Both the position numbers and the translations under genes were made by a program. The notes under the pieces are model-generated. The model worked only from the letters and a program-made list of their open reading frames with translations. It had not been told where the DNA came from and did not search any database. From DSNY01 sp016861185 (GTDB lineage: Bacteria; Pseudomonadota; Gammaproteobacteria; Burkholderiales; Burkholderiaceae_F): a stretch of DNA of 11,627 nt. Position 1 is the first letter of the stretch, and each line of letters begins with the position of its first letter. The stretch covers positions 1 through 11,627 of the forward strand of contig SZOR01000123.1 of assembly GCA_030263275.1 (NCBI GenBank). Direction: 5' to 3'. Shown here in pieces: positions 1-6,640 of the stretch.

Positions 1-102
1 CGCGTGGCCGCCGATCGCCTGCAGTACTGGCAGGGCGTCGGCGCGCAGTTGAGCCCGACGGTCGCGCGGCTCGTGAAGGAGTTCGGCAAGGCCACCGCCT
101 GA
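1..102 (+). CDS. rpsP: 30S ribosomal protein S16, C-terminal end (partial)
   Basis: An open frame enters from the left edge and stops at TGA 100-102, giving 33 residues (begins RVAADRLQYW, ends KEFGKATA). The stretch RVAADRLQYWQGVGAQLSPTVARL matches the end of bacterial S16, where an aspartate-arginine helix leads into the 'W.s.GAqpS.tV..L' motif. S16 is a small-subunit protein needed for 30S assembly. The identification is supported by position: rimM, trmD and rplS follow directly, as in the standard rpsP-rimM-trmD-rplS operon. The start lies outside the window, so promoter and length cannot be judged. A 35-nt gap separates it from the preferred rimM ATG. Confidence 0.93.
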   Translation, partial: RVAADRLQYWQGVGAQLSPTVARLVKEFGKATA

Positions 103-137
103 GCTTGGGCGCGCGCGCAGTGCGCGCCGCGCGAGAA

Positions 138-656
138 ATGTTGGATGACGCGCCGCGTTGCACGCTGGTCGAACTCGGCGCCGTGCGCGGCGCCTACGGC
201 GTCAAGGGTTGGGTGAGGATCGCGCCGTACGACGCCGACGCCGAGGTGCTGCGCGCGACGCGCAATTGGTGGCTGCTGCGCGAGGGTGCGCCCCGGCGGC
301 TCGCGGTCACCGCGCTCCGCCGTCATGCGGCGCTGCTGCTCGCCAAATGGGAGGGCTGCGATTCGCCGGAGGCGGCCGATGCGCTGAAAGGCGCGACGAT
401 CGCGGTGGCGCGCGAAGATTTCCCGGCGCTCGCGCCGGGGCGGTATTACTGGGTCGATCTGATCGGCGCGCGCGTCGTCAACCGACGCGGCGTCGAACTG
501 GGCGAAGTGCGGGGCCTGCGCAGCAACGGCGCGCAGGACCTGCTGGAAATCGGCGGCGCCGGTACGACCTTGCTGGTGCCGCTGGTCGATGCGTACGTCG
601 ATCGCATCGACCCGGCGCAGCGCCGGATCGAGGTCGACTGGGAAGCGGAGTGGTGA
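138..656 (+). CDS. rimM: Ribosome maturation factor RimM
   Basis: The protein has 172 residues, normal for RimM. RimM binds S19 in the 30S head and assists late maturation of the 16S rRNA 3' domain. The N-terminal RimM beta-barrel is recognised by VELGAVRGAYGVKGWVRI (residues 11-28). A linker with GRYYWVDLIG (101-110) leads into the C-terminal PRC-barrel-like domain ending in LLVPLVDAYVDRIDP. I chose ATG 138 because it leaves about ten residues before the conserved core. An in-frame TTG at 105, just after the rpsP stop, would add 11 alanine/arginine-rich residues. Neither start has a strong Shine-Dalgarno, so the start is less certain than the gene. It is second in the rpsP-rplS operon, and trmD begins 10 nt after its stop. 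Confidence 0.95.
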   Translation: MLDDAPRCTLVELGAVRGAYGVKGWVRIAPYDADAEVLRATRNWWLLREGAPRRLAVTALRRHAALLLAKWEGCDSPEAADALKGATIAVAREDFPALAPGRYYWVDLIGARVVNRRGVELGEVRGLRSNGAQDLLEIGGAGTTLLVPLVDAYVDRIDPAQRRIEVDWEAEW

Positions 657-666
657 GGCAGGAGCG

Positions 667-1521
667 ATGCGGTTCGACGTGATCACGCTGTTTGCGCCGA
701 TGTTCGAGGCGTTGACGGCGCACGGCATCACGCGCCGCGCGTTCGAAGCGGGGCTGTGGCAGCTCGCGACGTGGAATCCGCGCGATTTCACGCACGACAA
801 CCATCGCACCGTCGACGACCGCCCGTTCGGCGGCGGGCCGGGCATGGTGATGCTGGCCGAGCCGCTCGCGGACGCGGTCGACGCCGCGCGCGCGGCACAG
901 CGCGCGGCCGGCATCGCGGCCACGCGCGTCATCGCGCTGTCCGCCGCCGGCGCGCCGCTGACCGATGCGCGCGTACGCGCGCTCGCGGCGGGCGACGAAG
1001 GCGTGGTGCTCGTGTGCGGCCGCTACGAGGGCATCGACCAGCGCTTCCTCGACACGTATGTCGACGAGGAAGTGTCGGTCGGCGACTTCGTGCTGTCCGG
1101 CGGCGAAATCGCCGCGATGGCGCTGATCGACGCCGTGGTCCGCCAGCTTCCCGGCGCACTGAAGGAAGCGTCTGCGGCCGACGAGTCGTTCGCGCACGGT
1201 CTGCTGGACGCGCCGCATTATTCGCGCCCCGAAGTGTGGCGCGGTCGCGCGGTGCCGGCGGTGCTGCTGTCCGGGCACCATGCGCAGATCGCGCAGTGGC
1301 GCCGCGCGCAGTCGCTGGCGCGCACTGCGCGGCTGCGGCCGGAATTGATCGAACGCGCGCGGCAGCTCGGTCTGTTGAGCGCGAACGACGAACAGGTGTT
1401 GCGCAGCGATGCGCGGGGTGCCGCCGGTATCGCGCCGGCGGCGAACGTGAAGGCCCCATCCTCTGAGGCGGCGAACAAGGCGGAAGCCTCCGCATACAAC
1501 GGCCGCGTCACGATGGTCTAG
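667..1521 (+). CDS. trmD: tRNA (guanine-N1)-methyltransferase TrmD
   Basis: The gene encodes the SPOUT-class, SAM-dependent enzyme that methylates G37 next to the anticodon and so prevents +1 frameshifting. The product has 284 residues. Visible family motifs are MRFDVITLFAPMF at the start, GGGPGMVM (55-62), and the trefoil-knot SAM site CGRYEGID (117-124) with VSVGDFVLSGGE (137-147), where D140 is the expected catalytic aspartate. HYSRPEVWRG (184-193) opens the C-terminal tRNA-binding domain. A GAGG at 655-658 lies 8 nt before the ATG. The core ends near residue 245. A further ~40-residue Ala/Ser/Lys-rich tail makes the protein longer than the usual ~250 residues. Its TAG stop (1519-1521) overlaps the rplS Shine-Dalgarno. 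Confidence 0.97.
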   Translation: MRFDVITLFAPMFEALTAHGITRRAFEAGLWQLATWNPRDFTHDNHRTVDDRPFGGGPGMVMLAEPLADAVDAARAAQRAAGIAATRVIALSAAGAPLTDARVRALAAGDEGVVLVCGRYEGIDQRFLDTYVDEEVSVGDFVLSGGEIAAMALIDAVVRQLPGALKEASAADESFAHGLLDAPHYSRPEVWRGRAVPAVLLSGHHAQIAQWRRAQSLARTARLRPELIERARQLGLLSANDEQVLRSDARGAAGIAPAANVKAPSSEAANKAEASAYNGRVTMV

Positions 1522-1524
1522 GAG
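1520..1524 (+). promoter_or_regulatory. Shine-Dalgarno AGGAG that decides the rplS start
   Basis: AGGAG at 1520-1524 overlaps the trmD stop codon. It touches the ATG at 1525 with no spacing, but lies 6 nt before the in-frame ATG at 1531. Only the second ATG has workable spacing, and it also gives the usual L19 N-terminus (MDLIQQLEKEE). Confidence 0.75.
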
Positions 1525-1530
1525 ATGAAG

Positions 1531-1905
1531 ATGGATCTGATCCAACAGCTCGAAAAGGAAGAAGTCGCCCGCCTGACCGCGAACAAGTCGATTCCGGACT
1601 TTGCGCCCGGCGACACGGTGGTCGTCAACGTCAACGTTGTCGAAGGCACGCGCAAACGCGTGCAGGCGTACGAAGGCGTGGTGATCGGCAAACGCAGCCG
1701 CGGGCTGAACAGTTCCTTCGTCGTGCGCAAGATCTCGAGCGGCGAAGGCGTCGAGCGGACCTTCCAGCTCTACTCGCCGACGATCGCTTCGATCGAGGTC
1801 AAGCGGCGCGGCGACGTGCGCCGCGCCAAGCTGTACTACCTGCGCGATCGTTCGGGCAAGTCGGCGCGCATCCGCGAGAAGCTCGCGACCAAGGGCGTCG
1901 AGTAG
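1531..1905 (+). CDS. rplS: 50S ribosomal protein L19
   Basis: The product is 124 residues from ATG 1531, close to the family length of about 115-130. L19 sits at the interface of the two ribosomal subunits near the aminoacyl-tRNA site. The protein follows the L19 consensus throughout: IQQLEKEEVA at the start, FAPGDTVVVNVNVVEGTRKRVQAYEGVVI, then RKISSGEGVERTFQLYSP, and the hallmark SIEVKRRGDVRRAKLYYLRDRSGKSARIREKL. The alternative ATG at 1525 would add only Met-Lys and has no SD spacing. It is the last gene of the rpsP-rimM-trmD-rplS operon. A 46-nt spacer follows before the Nudix gene, with one small GC hairpin and no T-tract. Confidence 0.97.
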   Translation: MDLIQQLEKEEVARLTANKSIPDFAPGDTVVVNVNVVEGTRKRVQAYEGVVIGKRSRGLNSSFVVRKISSGEGVERTFQLYSPTIASIEVKRRGDVRRAKLYYLRDRSGKSARIREKLATKGVE

Positions 1906-1913
1906 ACGGATCC

Positions 1914-1928
1914 ACCGCGCCGCGCGGT
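1914..1928 (+). other. Small GC hairpin after rplS
   Basis: ACCGCG (1914-1919) and CGCGGT (1923-1928) form a perfect 6-bp stem around a 3-nt loop, 8 nt after the rplS stop. No T-run follows, so it is not a convincing intrinsic terminator. It could be a weak pause or attenuation hairpin, or chance in very GC-rich DNA. Confidence 0.25.
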
Positions 1929-1951
1929 CGTTCGCCGGCGCGGCATTCACG

Positions 1952-2677
1952 ATGTCGGACCTCGCAGCCGATCCGCTGCCGCGCACGCCGCGCCGTCCGC
2001 TGTTCGATCCGGAGACGATCCCGCTCGACCCCGGCTTCGACGATCCCGCGGTGCGCGGTACCGCGGTCGAACGCGAACGGCTGACGGCTGCAGCGCTGCG
2101 TTCGCGCTTCGCGCGACCCCCCGCGTGGCAGCCCGAGATCACGACCGACGGCCGGCTGTACAACCTCGAAGCGCCGCCGCGGCCGGCGGCGGTGCTGGTT
2201 CCGCTCGTCGTGCGCGAGGAAGGCGTGTCGGTGCTGCTGACGCAGCGCACCGCGCATCTGCACGATCATGCCGGGCAGATCAGCTTCCCCGGCGGTCGCG
2301 TCGAGGAAGAGGATCCGACGCCGGTGGCGACCGCGCTGCGCGAGTCGTTCGAGGAAATCGGGCTGGCACCCGGCGTCGTCGACGTCGTCGGCACGCTGCC
2401 GCAGTACGTGACCGCAACGAGCTATCTGGTCACGCCCGTCGTCGGGCTGATCGAGCGCGACTTCTCGCTCGCGCTCGACGCATTCGAGGTGGCCGAGGCC
2501 TTCGAGGTGCCGCTGGCGTTCCTGATGGACCCCGTCAATCACGAGCGTCGCCGCGTCGACCTGGGCACGCTCGCCCGGACCTTCTACGCGATGCCGTACA
2601 CGGCCGCGCGGCGCTACTTCATCTGGGGCGCGACCGCGGCGATGCTGCGCAACTTCTATCACTTCCTGCGCGCCTGA
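1952..2677 (+). CDS. CoA pyrophosphatase, Nudix family (NudL/YeaB type)
   Basis: The protein has 241 residues. Members of this Nudix subfamily cleave coenzyme A to 3',5'-ADP and phosphopantetheine. The CoA-specific UPF0035 signature is clear at residues 94-114: VLLTQRTAHLHDHAGQISFP. The Nudix box follows at 115-138 (GRVEEED...REsfEEIGL, with R130, E131, E134 and E135 in place to bind Mg2+). Its spacing before the RE pair is one residue longer than the general Nudix box, as I recall for NudL. The first ~75 residues are a proline/arginine-rich extension typical of proteobacterial members. There is no clear Shine-Dalgarno before ATG 1952. The gene lies 46 nt after rplS in the same orientation, so read-through from that operon is likely. 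The following CobD/CbiB-like gene starts 46 nt later. Confidence 0.92.
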   Translation: MSDLAADPLPRTPRRPLFDPETIPLDPGFDDPAVRGTAVERERLTAAALRSRFARPPAWQPEITTDGRLYNLEAPPRPAAVLVPLVVREEGVSVLLTQRTAHLHDHAGQISFPGGRVEEEDPTPVATALRESFEEIGLAPGVVDVVGTLPQYVTATSYLVTPVVGLIERDFSLALDAFEVAEAFEVPLAFLMDPVNHERRRVDLGTLARTFYAMPYTAARRYFIWGATAAMLRNFYHFLRA

Positions 2678-2702
2678 AGCGGGCGCCGCTTCACCCTAGA
2701 AT
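2674..2702 (+). promoter_or_regulatory. Candidate sigma70-type promoter for the CobD/CbiB-like gene
   Basis: A good -10 hexamer TAGAAT (2697-2702, 5/6 to TATAAT) lies 17 nt after a weak -35 CTGAAG (2674-2679), which overlaps the stop of the Nudix gene. Transcription would start near 2709, leaving a short leader that contains GGAGA (2714-2718) in Shine-Dalgarno position for GTG 2724. The -10 is convincing and the -35 is not. Confidence 0.45.
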
Positions 2703-2723
2703 CGGCCGGGATCGGAGACGCAC

Positions 2724-3701
2724 GTGGTCTGGCTTGCGCTTGTTCTGACGCTGATCCTCGAGCAGCTGCGCGCGCTGCCCGCGCAGCATCCGCTGTCGGG
2801 CACGGTCGAGGCGATCGCCGACGGCGCGCAGCAGCACCTCAACGCCGGCCGCGGCCGTCACGGCATGTACGCATGGCTGCTGGTCGTCGGCGGCGCCGCG
2901 CTCGCGGTCGGCGCCGTCTACTGGATCGCGGCTTCGATCTCGTGGATCGTCGCGCTCGCGGTCAACGTCGGCGTGCTCTATCTGACGCTCGGCTTCCGCC
3001 AGTTCAGCCATCACTTCACGGAGATCCAGGTCGCGCTCGACAACGGCGACCTGGCCACTGCGCGGCGCGAGCTGACGACGTGGAAGAGCCCGCACGAGGA
3101 GGGCTACAACGCCGCCGATCTCGACGCCGCCGAGATCGTGCGGCAGTCGATCGAGTTCGGGCTGCTGCTGTCGCACCGCCATGTCTTCGGCGTTCTCGTC
3201 TGGTTCGTGCTGCTGCCGGGTCCCGTCGGACCGGTGGTCTACCGTCTGGCCGACTATCTCGCGCGCCGCTGGAACCGTCCGCCGGCCGGCGCGCTGACGC
3301 CCGACCGCTTCGGTCACTTTGCGCGTCGCGGCTTCGCGTGGATCGACTGGTTGCCGGCGCGCATGACGGCGCTCGGCTTCGCGATCGTCGGCGACTTCGA
3401 GGGGGCGATCTACTGCTGGCGCCAGGTGGCGCGCGTGCCTTCGGCCCCGGACTCGATCCGGGGCGTACCGGGGCCCGACTCGCGCACGCTGATCCTCGGC
3501 GCGGCGAGCGGGGCGATCGGCGCGCGCATCATGAGCGAGGCGGAGACTGCGCGCTACTTCGACGAAGCAGGGCAGGAAAACGCCGCGCTCGCGGAGCCCG
3601 AGCCGCGCACGCTGCGTTCCGTCGTCGGCCTGGTCTGGCGCGCGCTCGTGCTGTGGCTGATCCTGCTGCTGCTGCTGACGCTCGCGGCCTGGCTGTTCTG
3701 A
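2724..3701 (+). CDS. CobD/CbiB-family inner-membrane protein
   Basis: The protein has 325 residues and starts at GTG 2724 with GGAGA 5 nt upstream. It has a hydrophobic N-terminus, strong membrane segments around 48-90, 152-178 and 300-325, and the family-type stretch FRQFSHHFTEIQVALDNGDLATARREL (91-117). Also present is a conserved GDFEGAIYCWRQ (223-234) followed by a small-residue-rich GAASGAIGARI (259-269). Betaproteobacteria carry such a CobD/CbiB- or AmpE-like protein next to rsgA and the CoA pyrophosphatase. Its substrate is not established, and no cobalamin genes are nearby, so true adenosylcobinamide-phosphate synthase activity should not be assumed. Residues about 239-254 (PSAPDSIRGVPGPDSR) are encoded by a strongly palindromic stretch and look longer than I expect at this site. 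It converges with the next gene across a 10-nt gap. Confidence 0.82.
   Translation: MVWLALVLTLILEQLRALPAQHPLSGTVEAIADGAQQHLNAGRGRHGMYAWLLVVGGAALAVGAVYWIAASISWIVALAVNVGVLYLTLGFRQFSHHFTEIQVALDNGDLATARRELTTWKSPHEEGYNAADLDAAEIVRQSIEFGLLLSHRHVFGVLVWFVLLPGPVGPVVYRLADYLARRWNRPPAGALTPDRFGHFARRGFAWIDWLPARMTALGFAIVGDFEGAIYCWRQVARVPSAPDSIRGVPGPDSRTLILGAASGAIGARIMSEAETARYFDEAGQENAALAEPEPRTLRSVVGLVWRALVLWLILLLLLTLAAWLF
3445..3475 (+). repeat. Palindromic insertion-like stretch inside the CobD/CbiB-like gene
   Basis: CCCCGGA (3445-3451) and TCCGGGG (3457-3463) form a perfect 7-bp stem with a 5-nt loop. Alternatively GGCCCCGG (3443-3450) can pair with CCGGGGCC (3468-3475). The stretch also holds a near direct repeat ending in GACTCG. 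It stays in frame (PDSIRGVPGPDSR). Similar short palindromes inserted in frame in coding genes are known in other proteobacteria; here that is inference. Confidence 0.4.
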
Positions 3702-3711
3702 GCGGCGCGCC

Positions 3712-4020
3712 TCAGGCCGGGCGAGGTGCACCGCACTTCCAGCAGGCGCCGAACTGCGGTTCGAGCTGTTCCCCGCACGAGGTGCAGCGCCACGGCGGTC
3801 CGGCGACCTGGCGCGTCAGATCGTTCAGCAGCTCGCGTGCGCGGTATTCGTCCAGGTCGTCGAGCAGCCAGAGCTGCGGCGCGCATTCGAGCCACGGGAT
3901 GTCGCCGATCGCGCCCGCCAGCGTCGTGTTGCGCACTTCACAGCGGATGCCGGCTGCGGCGAGCGCGTTGGCGAAGTGCGCCGCCTGCAGCGCGTGATCA
4001 CAGCGCAACAGCAGCTTCAT
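3712..4020 (-). CDS. DUF2007 protein with C-terminal zinc ribbon
   Basis: The product is 102 residues. Residues 1-70 fit the DUF2007 'putative signal-transducing protein' fold: MKLLLRCDHALQAAHFANALAAAGI, then RNTTLAGAIGDIPWLECAPQLWLLDDLDEYRARELL. The C-terminus carries a zinc ribbon with two CxxC knuckles, C79/C82 and C93/C96 (CTSCGEQ...CWKCGAP). The biochemical role is unknown; DUF2007 domains are ACT/PII-like ligand-binding candidates by inference only. Its ATG overlaps the rsgA stop as ATGA (4017-4020), so translation is probably coupled to RsgA. It is the last gene of the minus-strand unit that begins with the M48 peptidase. It ends 10 nt from the convergent CobD/CbiB-like gene, with no obvious terminator between them. 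Confidence 0.85.
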   Translation of the reverse strand: MKLLLRCDHALQAAHFANALAAAGIRCEVRNTTLAGAIGDIPWLECAPQLWLLDDLDEYRARELLNDLTRQVAGPPWRCTSCGEQLEPQFGACWKCGAPRPA

Positions 4021-4916
4021 CGCGCGCTCTCGGTTGCAAGCTGGCGATAGAAGGCGTAACGGGCCGGGGCGATCGCGCCGGCGTCGACCGCAGCGCGCAC
4101 CGCGCAGTCGGGCTCTTCGAGATGGCGGCAGTCGTTGAAGCGGCAACGGCCGGGATGCGGCGCGAACTCGGGCAGACAGGCGGCGAGCTGTTCGATCGAC
4201 AGATGCGCGAGTCCGAACGCCTGGAAACCCGGCGAGTCGACGATCGCGCCGCCGGCGCCGAAAGCGAACCAGCGCGACGCGGTCGTGGTCTGCTTGCCCT
4301 GGTTGAGCTTTACCGAATACTCGCGCGTGCGCGCGTTCGCGTCGGGCACGAGCAGGTTGAGGATCGTCGACTTACCCATGCCCGACTGGCCGACCAGCAG
4401 CGTGGCCCGGTGCGCGAACTCGGCCGCGAGCTGCGCGCGCGCTTCCTCCGGCGACGCTTTGGCGGAGACGGCGATCGTCCGTTCGCCGAGCGCAGCCAGT
4501 TCATCGAGCGCGGCGCGCGCGCCGCCGGCGTCGGGCAGGTCCGTTTTGTTCAGCACGACCAGCCGCCCGATTCCCGCGGCGCGCGCAGCGACCAGTGCGC
4601 GCCAGACGAAGTGCAGGTTGAAGGCGGGCTGCGGCGCGAACACGATCGCCACCTGGTCGATGTTGGCCGCGAGTTCCTTGGTCCGCAGGGCGTCGGCGCG
4701 AAACAGCAGGCTGCGGCGCGGCTCGATCGACTCGATCGCCGCGTTGTCCGCGCCCGCGGCCGTGCAATGCACGCGATCGCCGACAATCACGTCGCCGCGC
4801 TTGCCGCGCCGGCTCGCGAGCCAGGTGCGCCCTGTCGCATCGCGTACCAGGAACCGGCGGCCGTAGGCGGCCACCACGCGCGCTTCGAAGGCACCGGCGA
4901 CGCGCGCCGGCTTCAT
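4017..4916 (-). CDS. rsgA: Ribosome small-subunit GTPase RsgA
   Basis: The product is 299 residues, normal for this circularly permuted GTPase, which acts late in 30S assembly. An OB-fold occupies about residues 8-70. The GTPase motifs then appear in permuted order: G4 NKTD (123-126), a G5-like SAK (151-153), G1 GQSGMGKS (176-183), G2 threonines (210-212) and G3 DSPG (227-230). The C-terminal zinc site has the expected C-x4-C-x-H-x5-C spacing: C258, C263, H265, C271. The ATG overlaps the TGA of the upstream pterin dehydratase by four bases (ATGA, 4913-4916), and its own stop overlaps the next start in the same way. With RimM, TrmD, S16 and L19 this makes the window rich in ribosome maturation genes. 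Confidence 0.96.
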   Translation of the reverse strand: MKPARVAGAFEARVVAAYGRRFLVRDATGRTWLASRRGKRGDVIVGDRVHCTAAGADNAAIESIEPRRSLLFRADALRTKELAANIDQVAIVFAPQPAFNLHFVWRALVAARAAGIGRLVVLNKTDLPDAGGARAALDELAALGERTIAVSAKASPEEARAQLAAEFAHRATLLVGQSGMGKSTILNLLVPDANARTREYSVKLNQGKQTTTASRWFAFGAGGAIVDSPGFQAFGLAHLSIEQLAACLPEFAPHPGRCRFNDCRHLEEPDCAVRAAVDAGAIAPARYAFYRQLATESAR

Positions 4917-5269
4917 GCGGTGCGCCGGCCTGCGCGCTGCGCGTAGATCGCGTCGGCCTTGGCCGCGCAGATGAAATCGTTCTCCGAGATGCCCTTGACC
5001 GAGTGCGTGTTGAAGCGCACTTCGCAGCGGTTGTAGGAGACGATCAGCTCCGGGTGATGGTCCTCGCGGTGGATCATCTCGGCGAGCGCGTTGACGAAGG
5101 CGATCGTGTGATGATAGTCGTCGAAGCGATAGGTCCGCACGATGCAGTCGTCGACCAGCCCCCAGCCGTCGAGCACGGCGAGCTGCGCCTGCACTTCGGC
5201 CGGCGCCATCGCGCCCCCGCCTTCGAGCGGGCGGCAGTGGCGCGCGAGCAGTTCTTCGCGGCTGAACAT
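4913..5269 (-). CDS. Pterin-4a-carbinolamine dehydratase (PCD/DCoH family)
   Basis: The product is 118 residues. Family members dehydrate 4a-hydroxytetrahydrobiopterin during pterin cofactor recycling. The signature is well matched: E69-D70-H71-H72-P73, then Y79 five residues on, H89 nine residues later and D98 (motif HHP-x5-Y-x9-H-x8-D). MFSREELLARHCRPLEGGGA is the usual N-terminal lead-in. Start ATG 5269 follows the M48 peptidase stop by 2 nt, and the stop overlaps rsgA as ATGA. No aromatic amino-acid hydroxylase is in the window, so the pterin partner is not evident. In this setting the protein may serve another pterin pathway or have a non-recycling role, which is inference. Confidence 0.93.
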   Translation of the reverse strand: MFSREELLARHCRPLEGGGAMAPAEVQAQLAVLDGWGLVDDCIVRTYRFDDYHHTIAFVNALAEMIHREDHHPELIVSYNRCEVRFNTHSVKGISENDFICAAKADAIYAQRAGRRTA

Positions 5270-5271
5270 GT

Positions 5272-6549
5272 TCAGGCGGCTGCCGTGGCGGGAACCGGCT
5301 GCGCGAGCAGCCGCTCGATGCGGATCGCCGCCGGCGGGTGCGAATCGTAGAACGCCGAGTGCAGCGGATCGGGCGTCAGCGTCGCGGCGTTGTCCTGGTA
5401 CAGCTTGACCAGGGCGCTGACCAGGTCGTGCGCCGAGCTGTTGCGCGCGGCGAAGGCGTCGGCCTCGAACTCGTGCGCGCGCGACAGCGCGGAGACGAGC
5501 GGCGCCAGCACGAAGGTGAACACGGGGGCGACCAGGATGAACAGCACGAGCGCCAGCCCGTCGTTGCGCGCGTCGAGCGCCGGCTGCACGCCCAGCCCCT
5601 GGTAGAACCAAGTCTGATCGGCGAGCCAGCCGAGCAGCGCGAGGAAGCCGAGGCTCGCGAGCGCCGACAGCGCGAGCCGCTTGCGGATGTGCTTGAGCTT
5701 GAAGTGCCCCAGCTCGTGCGCCAGCACCGCTTCGATCTCCTGCGGCTGCAGGCGCTCGACCAGCGTATCGAAGAACACGATCCGCTTGTTGCGGCCCAGC
5801 CCGGTGAAGTACGCATTGCCGTGGCTCGAGCGGCGCGAGCCGTCCATCACGAACACGCCCTTGCTCGAGAAGCCCGTGCGCGCCAGCAGCCGCGCGATGC
5901 GATCCGCGAGCGCGGCGTCCGCGAGCGGCTCGAACTTGTTGAACAGCGGTGCGATCACCGTCGGATAGAGCACCAGCACCAGCGCGTTGAACGCGATCCA
6001 GACGCCCCACGCGTACAGCCACCACAGGTCGCCGGCGCGCTCCATCAGCCACAGCACCACCGCGAGCACCGGCAGCCCGAGCAGCGCGGCCAGCAGCGCC
6101 GACTTGGCCAGATCGGAGAAGAAGACGCGCAGCGTCATCCGGTTGAAGCCGAAGGCCTGCTCGATGCGGAACTGGCGGTACCAGCTGAACGGAATGTCGA
6201 CGAGGCTGACCAGCGCGACGACCGCAGCGACCACGCCGACCTGCAACAGAAAACCGCGCCCGAGCAGCGCCGCGAGCGCATCGGCGATCGCTTGCAGGCC
6301 GCCGAGCAACGTCAGCGCGACGAGCAGCGCCGTGCCGACGGCCGTTTCGATCAAGCCGAAGCGCTGCTTGGCGATCGTGTAGGCGGCGGCCTTGCGATGC
6401 GCCTCGAGGCTCACCCGCTCGGCGAACTGCGCAGGCACCGCGTCGGCGTGCGCGGCCACGTGGCGGATCTGCCGCGCGGCGAGCCAGTACTTCAGCGCCA
6501 CCATCAGCAGCAGGAAAGCGACGAAAAGCAGCGAAAACGCAAGGCTCAT
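5272..6549 (-). CDS. M48-family membrane metallopeptidase (Ste24/CAAX protease-like)
   Basis: The protein has 425 residues, the length of Ste24-type M48 peptidases rather than the shorter HtpX. The zinc site is HELGH (278-282) inside EIEAVLAHELGHFKLKHI. The third ligand is E360 in HEFEADAFA, with the following aspartate (D364) conserved. Hydrophobic segments lie at about 1-20, 67-85, 100-120, 150-168, 175-200, 293-312 and 332-356. FSWYRQFRIEQAFGFNR (121-137) and NAYFTGLGRNKRIVFFDTL (245-263) are typical Ste24-like landmarks. It is probably an inner-membrane quality-control or processing protease. Start ATG 6549 opens with a signal-anchor-like MSLAFSLLFVAFLLLMVAL; the longer frame upstream is arginine-rich and non-conserved. 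It is the first gene of the minus-strand unit and is divergent from orn. Confidence 0.93.
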   Translation of the reverse strand: MSLAFSLLFVAFLLLMVALKYWLAARQIRHVAAHADAVPAQFAERVSLEAHRKAAAYTIAKQRFGLIETAVGTALLVALTLLGGLQAIADALAALLGRGFLLQVGVVAAVVALVSLVDIPFSWYRQFRIEQAFGFNRMTLRVFFSDLAKSALLAALLGLPVLAVVLWLMERAGDLWWLYAWGVWIAFNALVLVLYPTVIAPLFNKFEPLADAALADRIARLLARTGFSSKGVFVMDGSRRSSHGNAYFTGLGRNKRIVFFDTLVERLQPQEIEAVLAHELGHFKLKHIRKRLALSALASLGFLALLGWLADQTWFYQGLGVQPALDARNDGLALVLFILVAPVFTFVLAPLVSALSRAHEFEADAFAARNSSAHDLVSALVKLYQDNAATLTPDPLHSAFYDSHPPAAIRIERLLAQPVPATAAA

Positions 6550-6640
6550 GAGATCCGATCGGAGCGCCCCCGGACCCGATCCCGGGCGGCTGCGCAGGGG
6601 TCGCGTGCGACAATCGCGCGCATTACGAACGCGAAAAATT
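6550..6640. promoter_or_regulatory. Divergent intergenic region, M48 peptidase / orn
   Basis: These 91 nt must hold the promoters of both divergent units. The best orn candidate is a -10-like GACAAT (6609-6614), with no good -35 at 17 nt. I found no convincing hexamer pair for the minus-strand unit. An A-rich stretch (GAAAAATT) lies just before the orn ATG in place of a clear Shine-Dalgarno. Confidence 0.35.

Noticed and set aside
105..137. TTG 105 as the rimM start
   Set aside because: It adds 11 low-complexity residues before the usual RimM N-terminus. ATG 138 fits the family length better, although neither has a strong Shine-Dalgarno.
478..2250. 590-codon minus-strand open frame across rimM, trmD, rplS and the Nudix gene
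   Set aside because: It crosses four well-identified genes on the other strand and its translation has no conserved motif.
3702..3711. GGCGCGCC palindrome between the convergent CobD/CbiB-like and DUF2007 genes as a bidirectional terminator
   Set aside because: It has no loop and no T-tract on either side, and GC palindromes of 8 bp are common by chance at this base composition.
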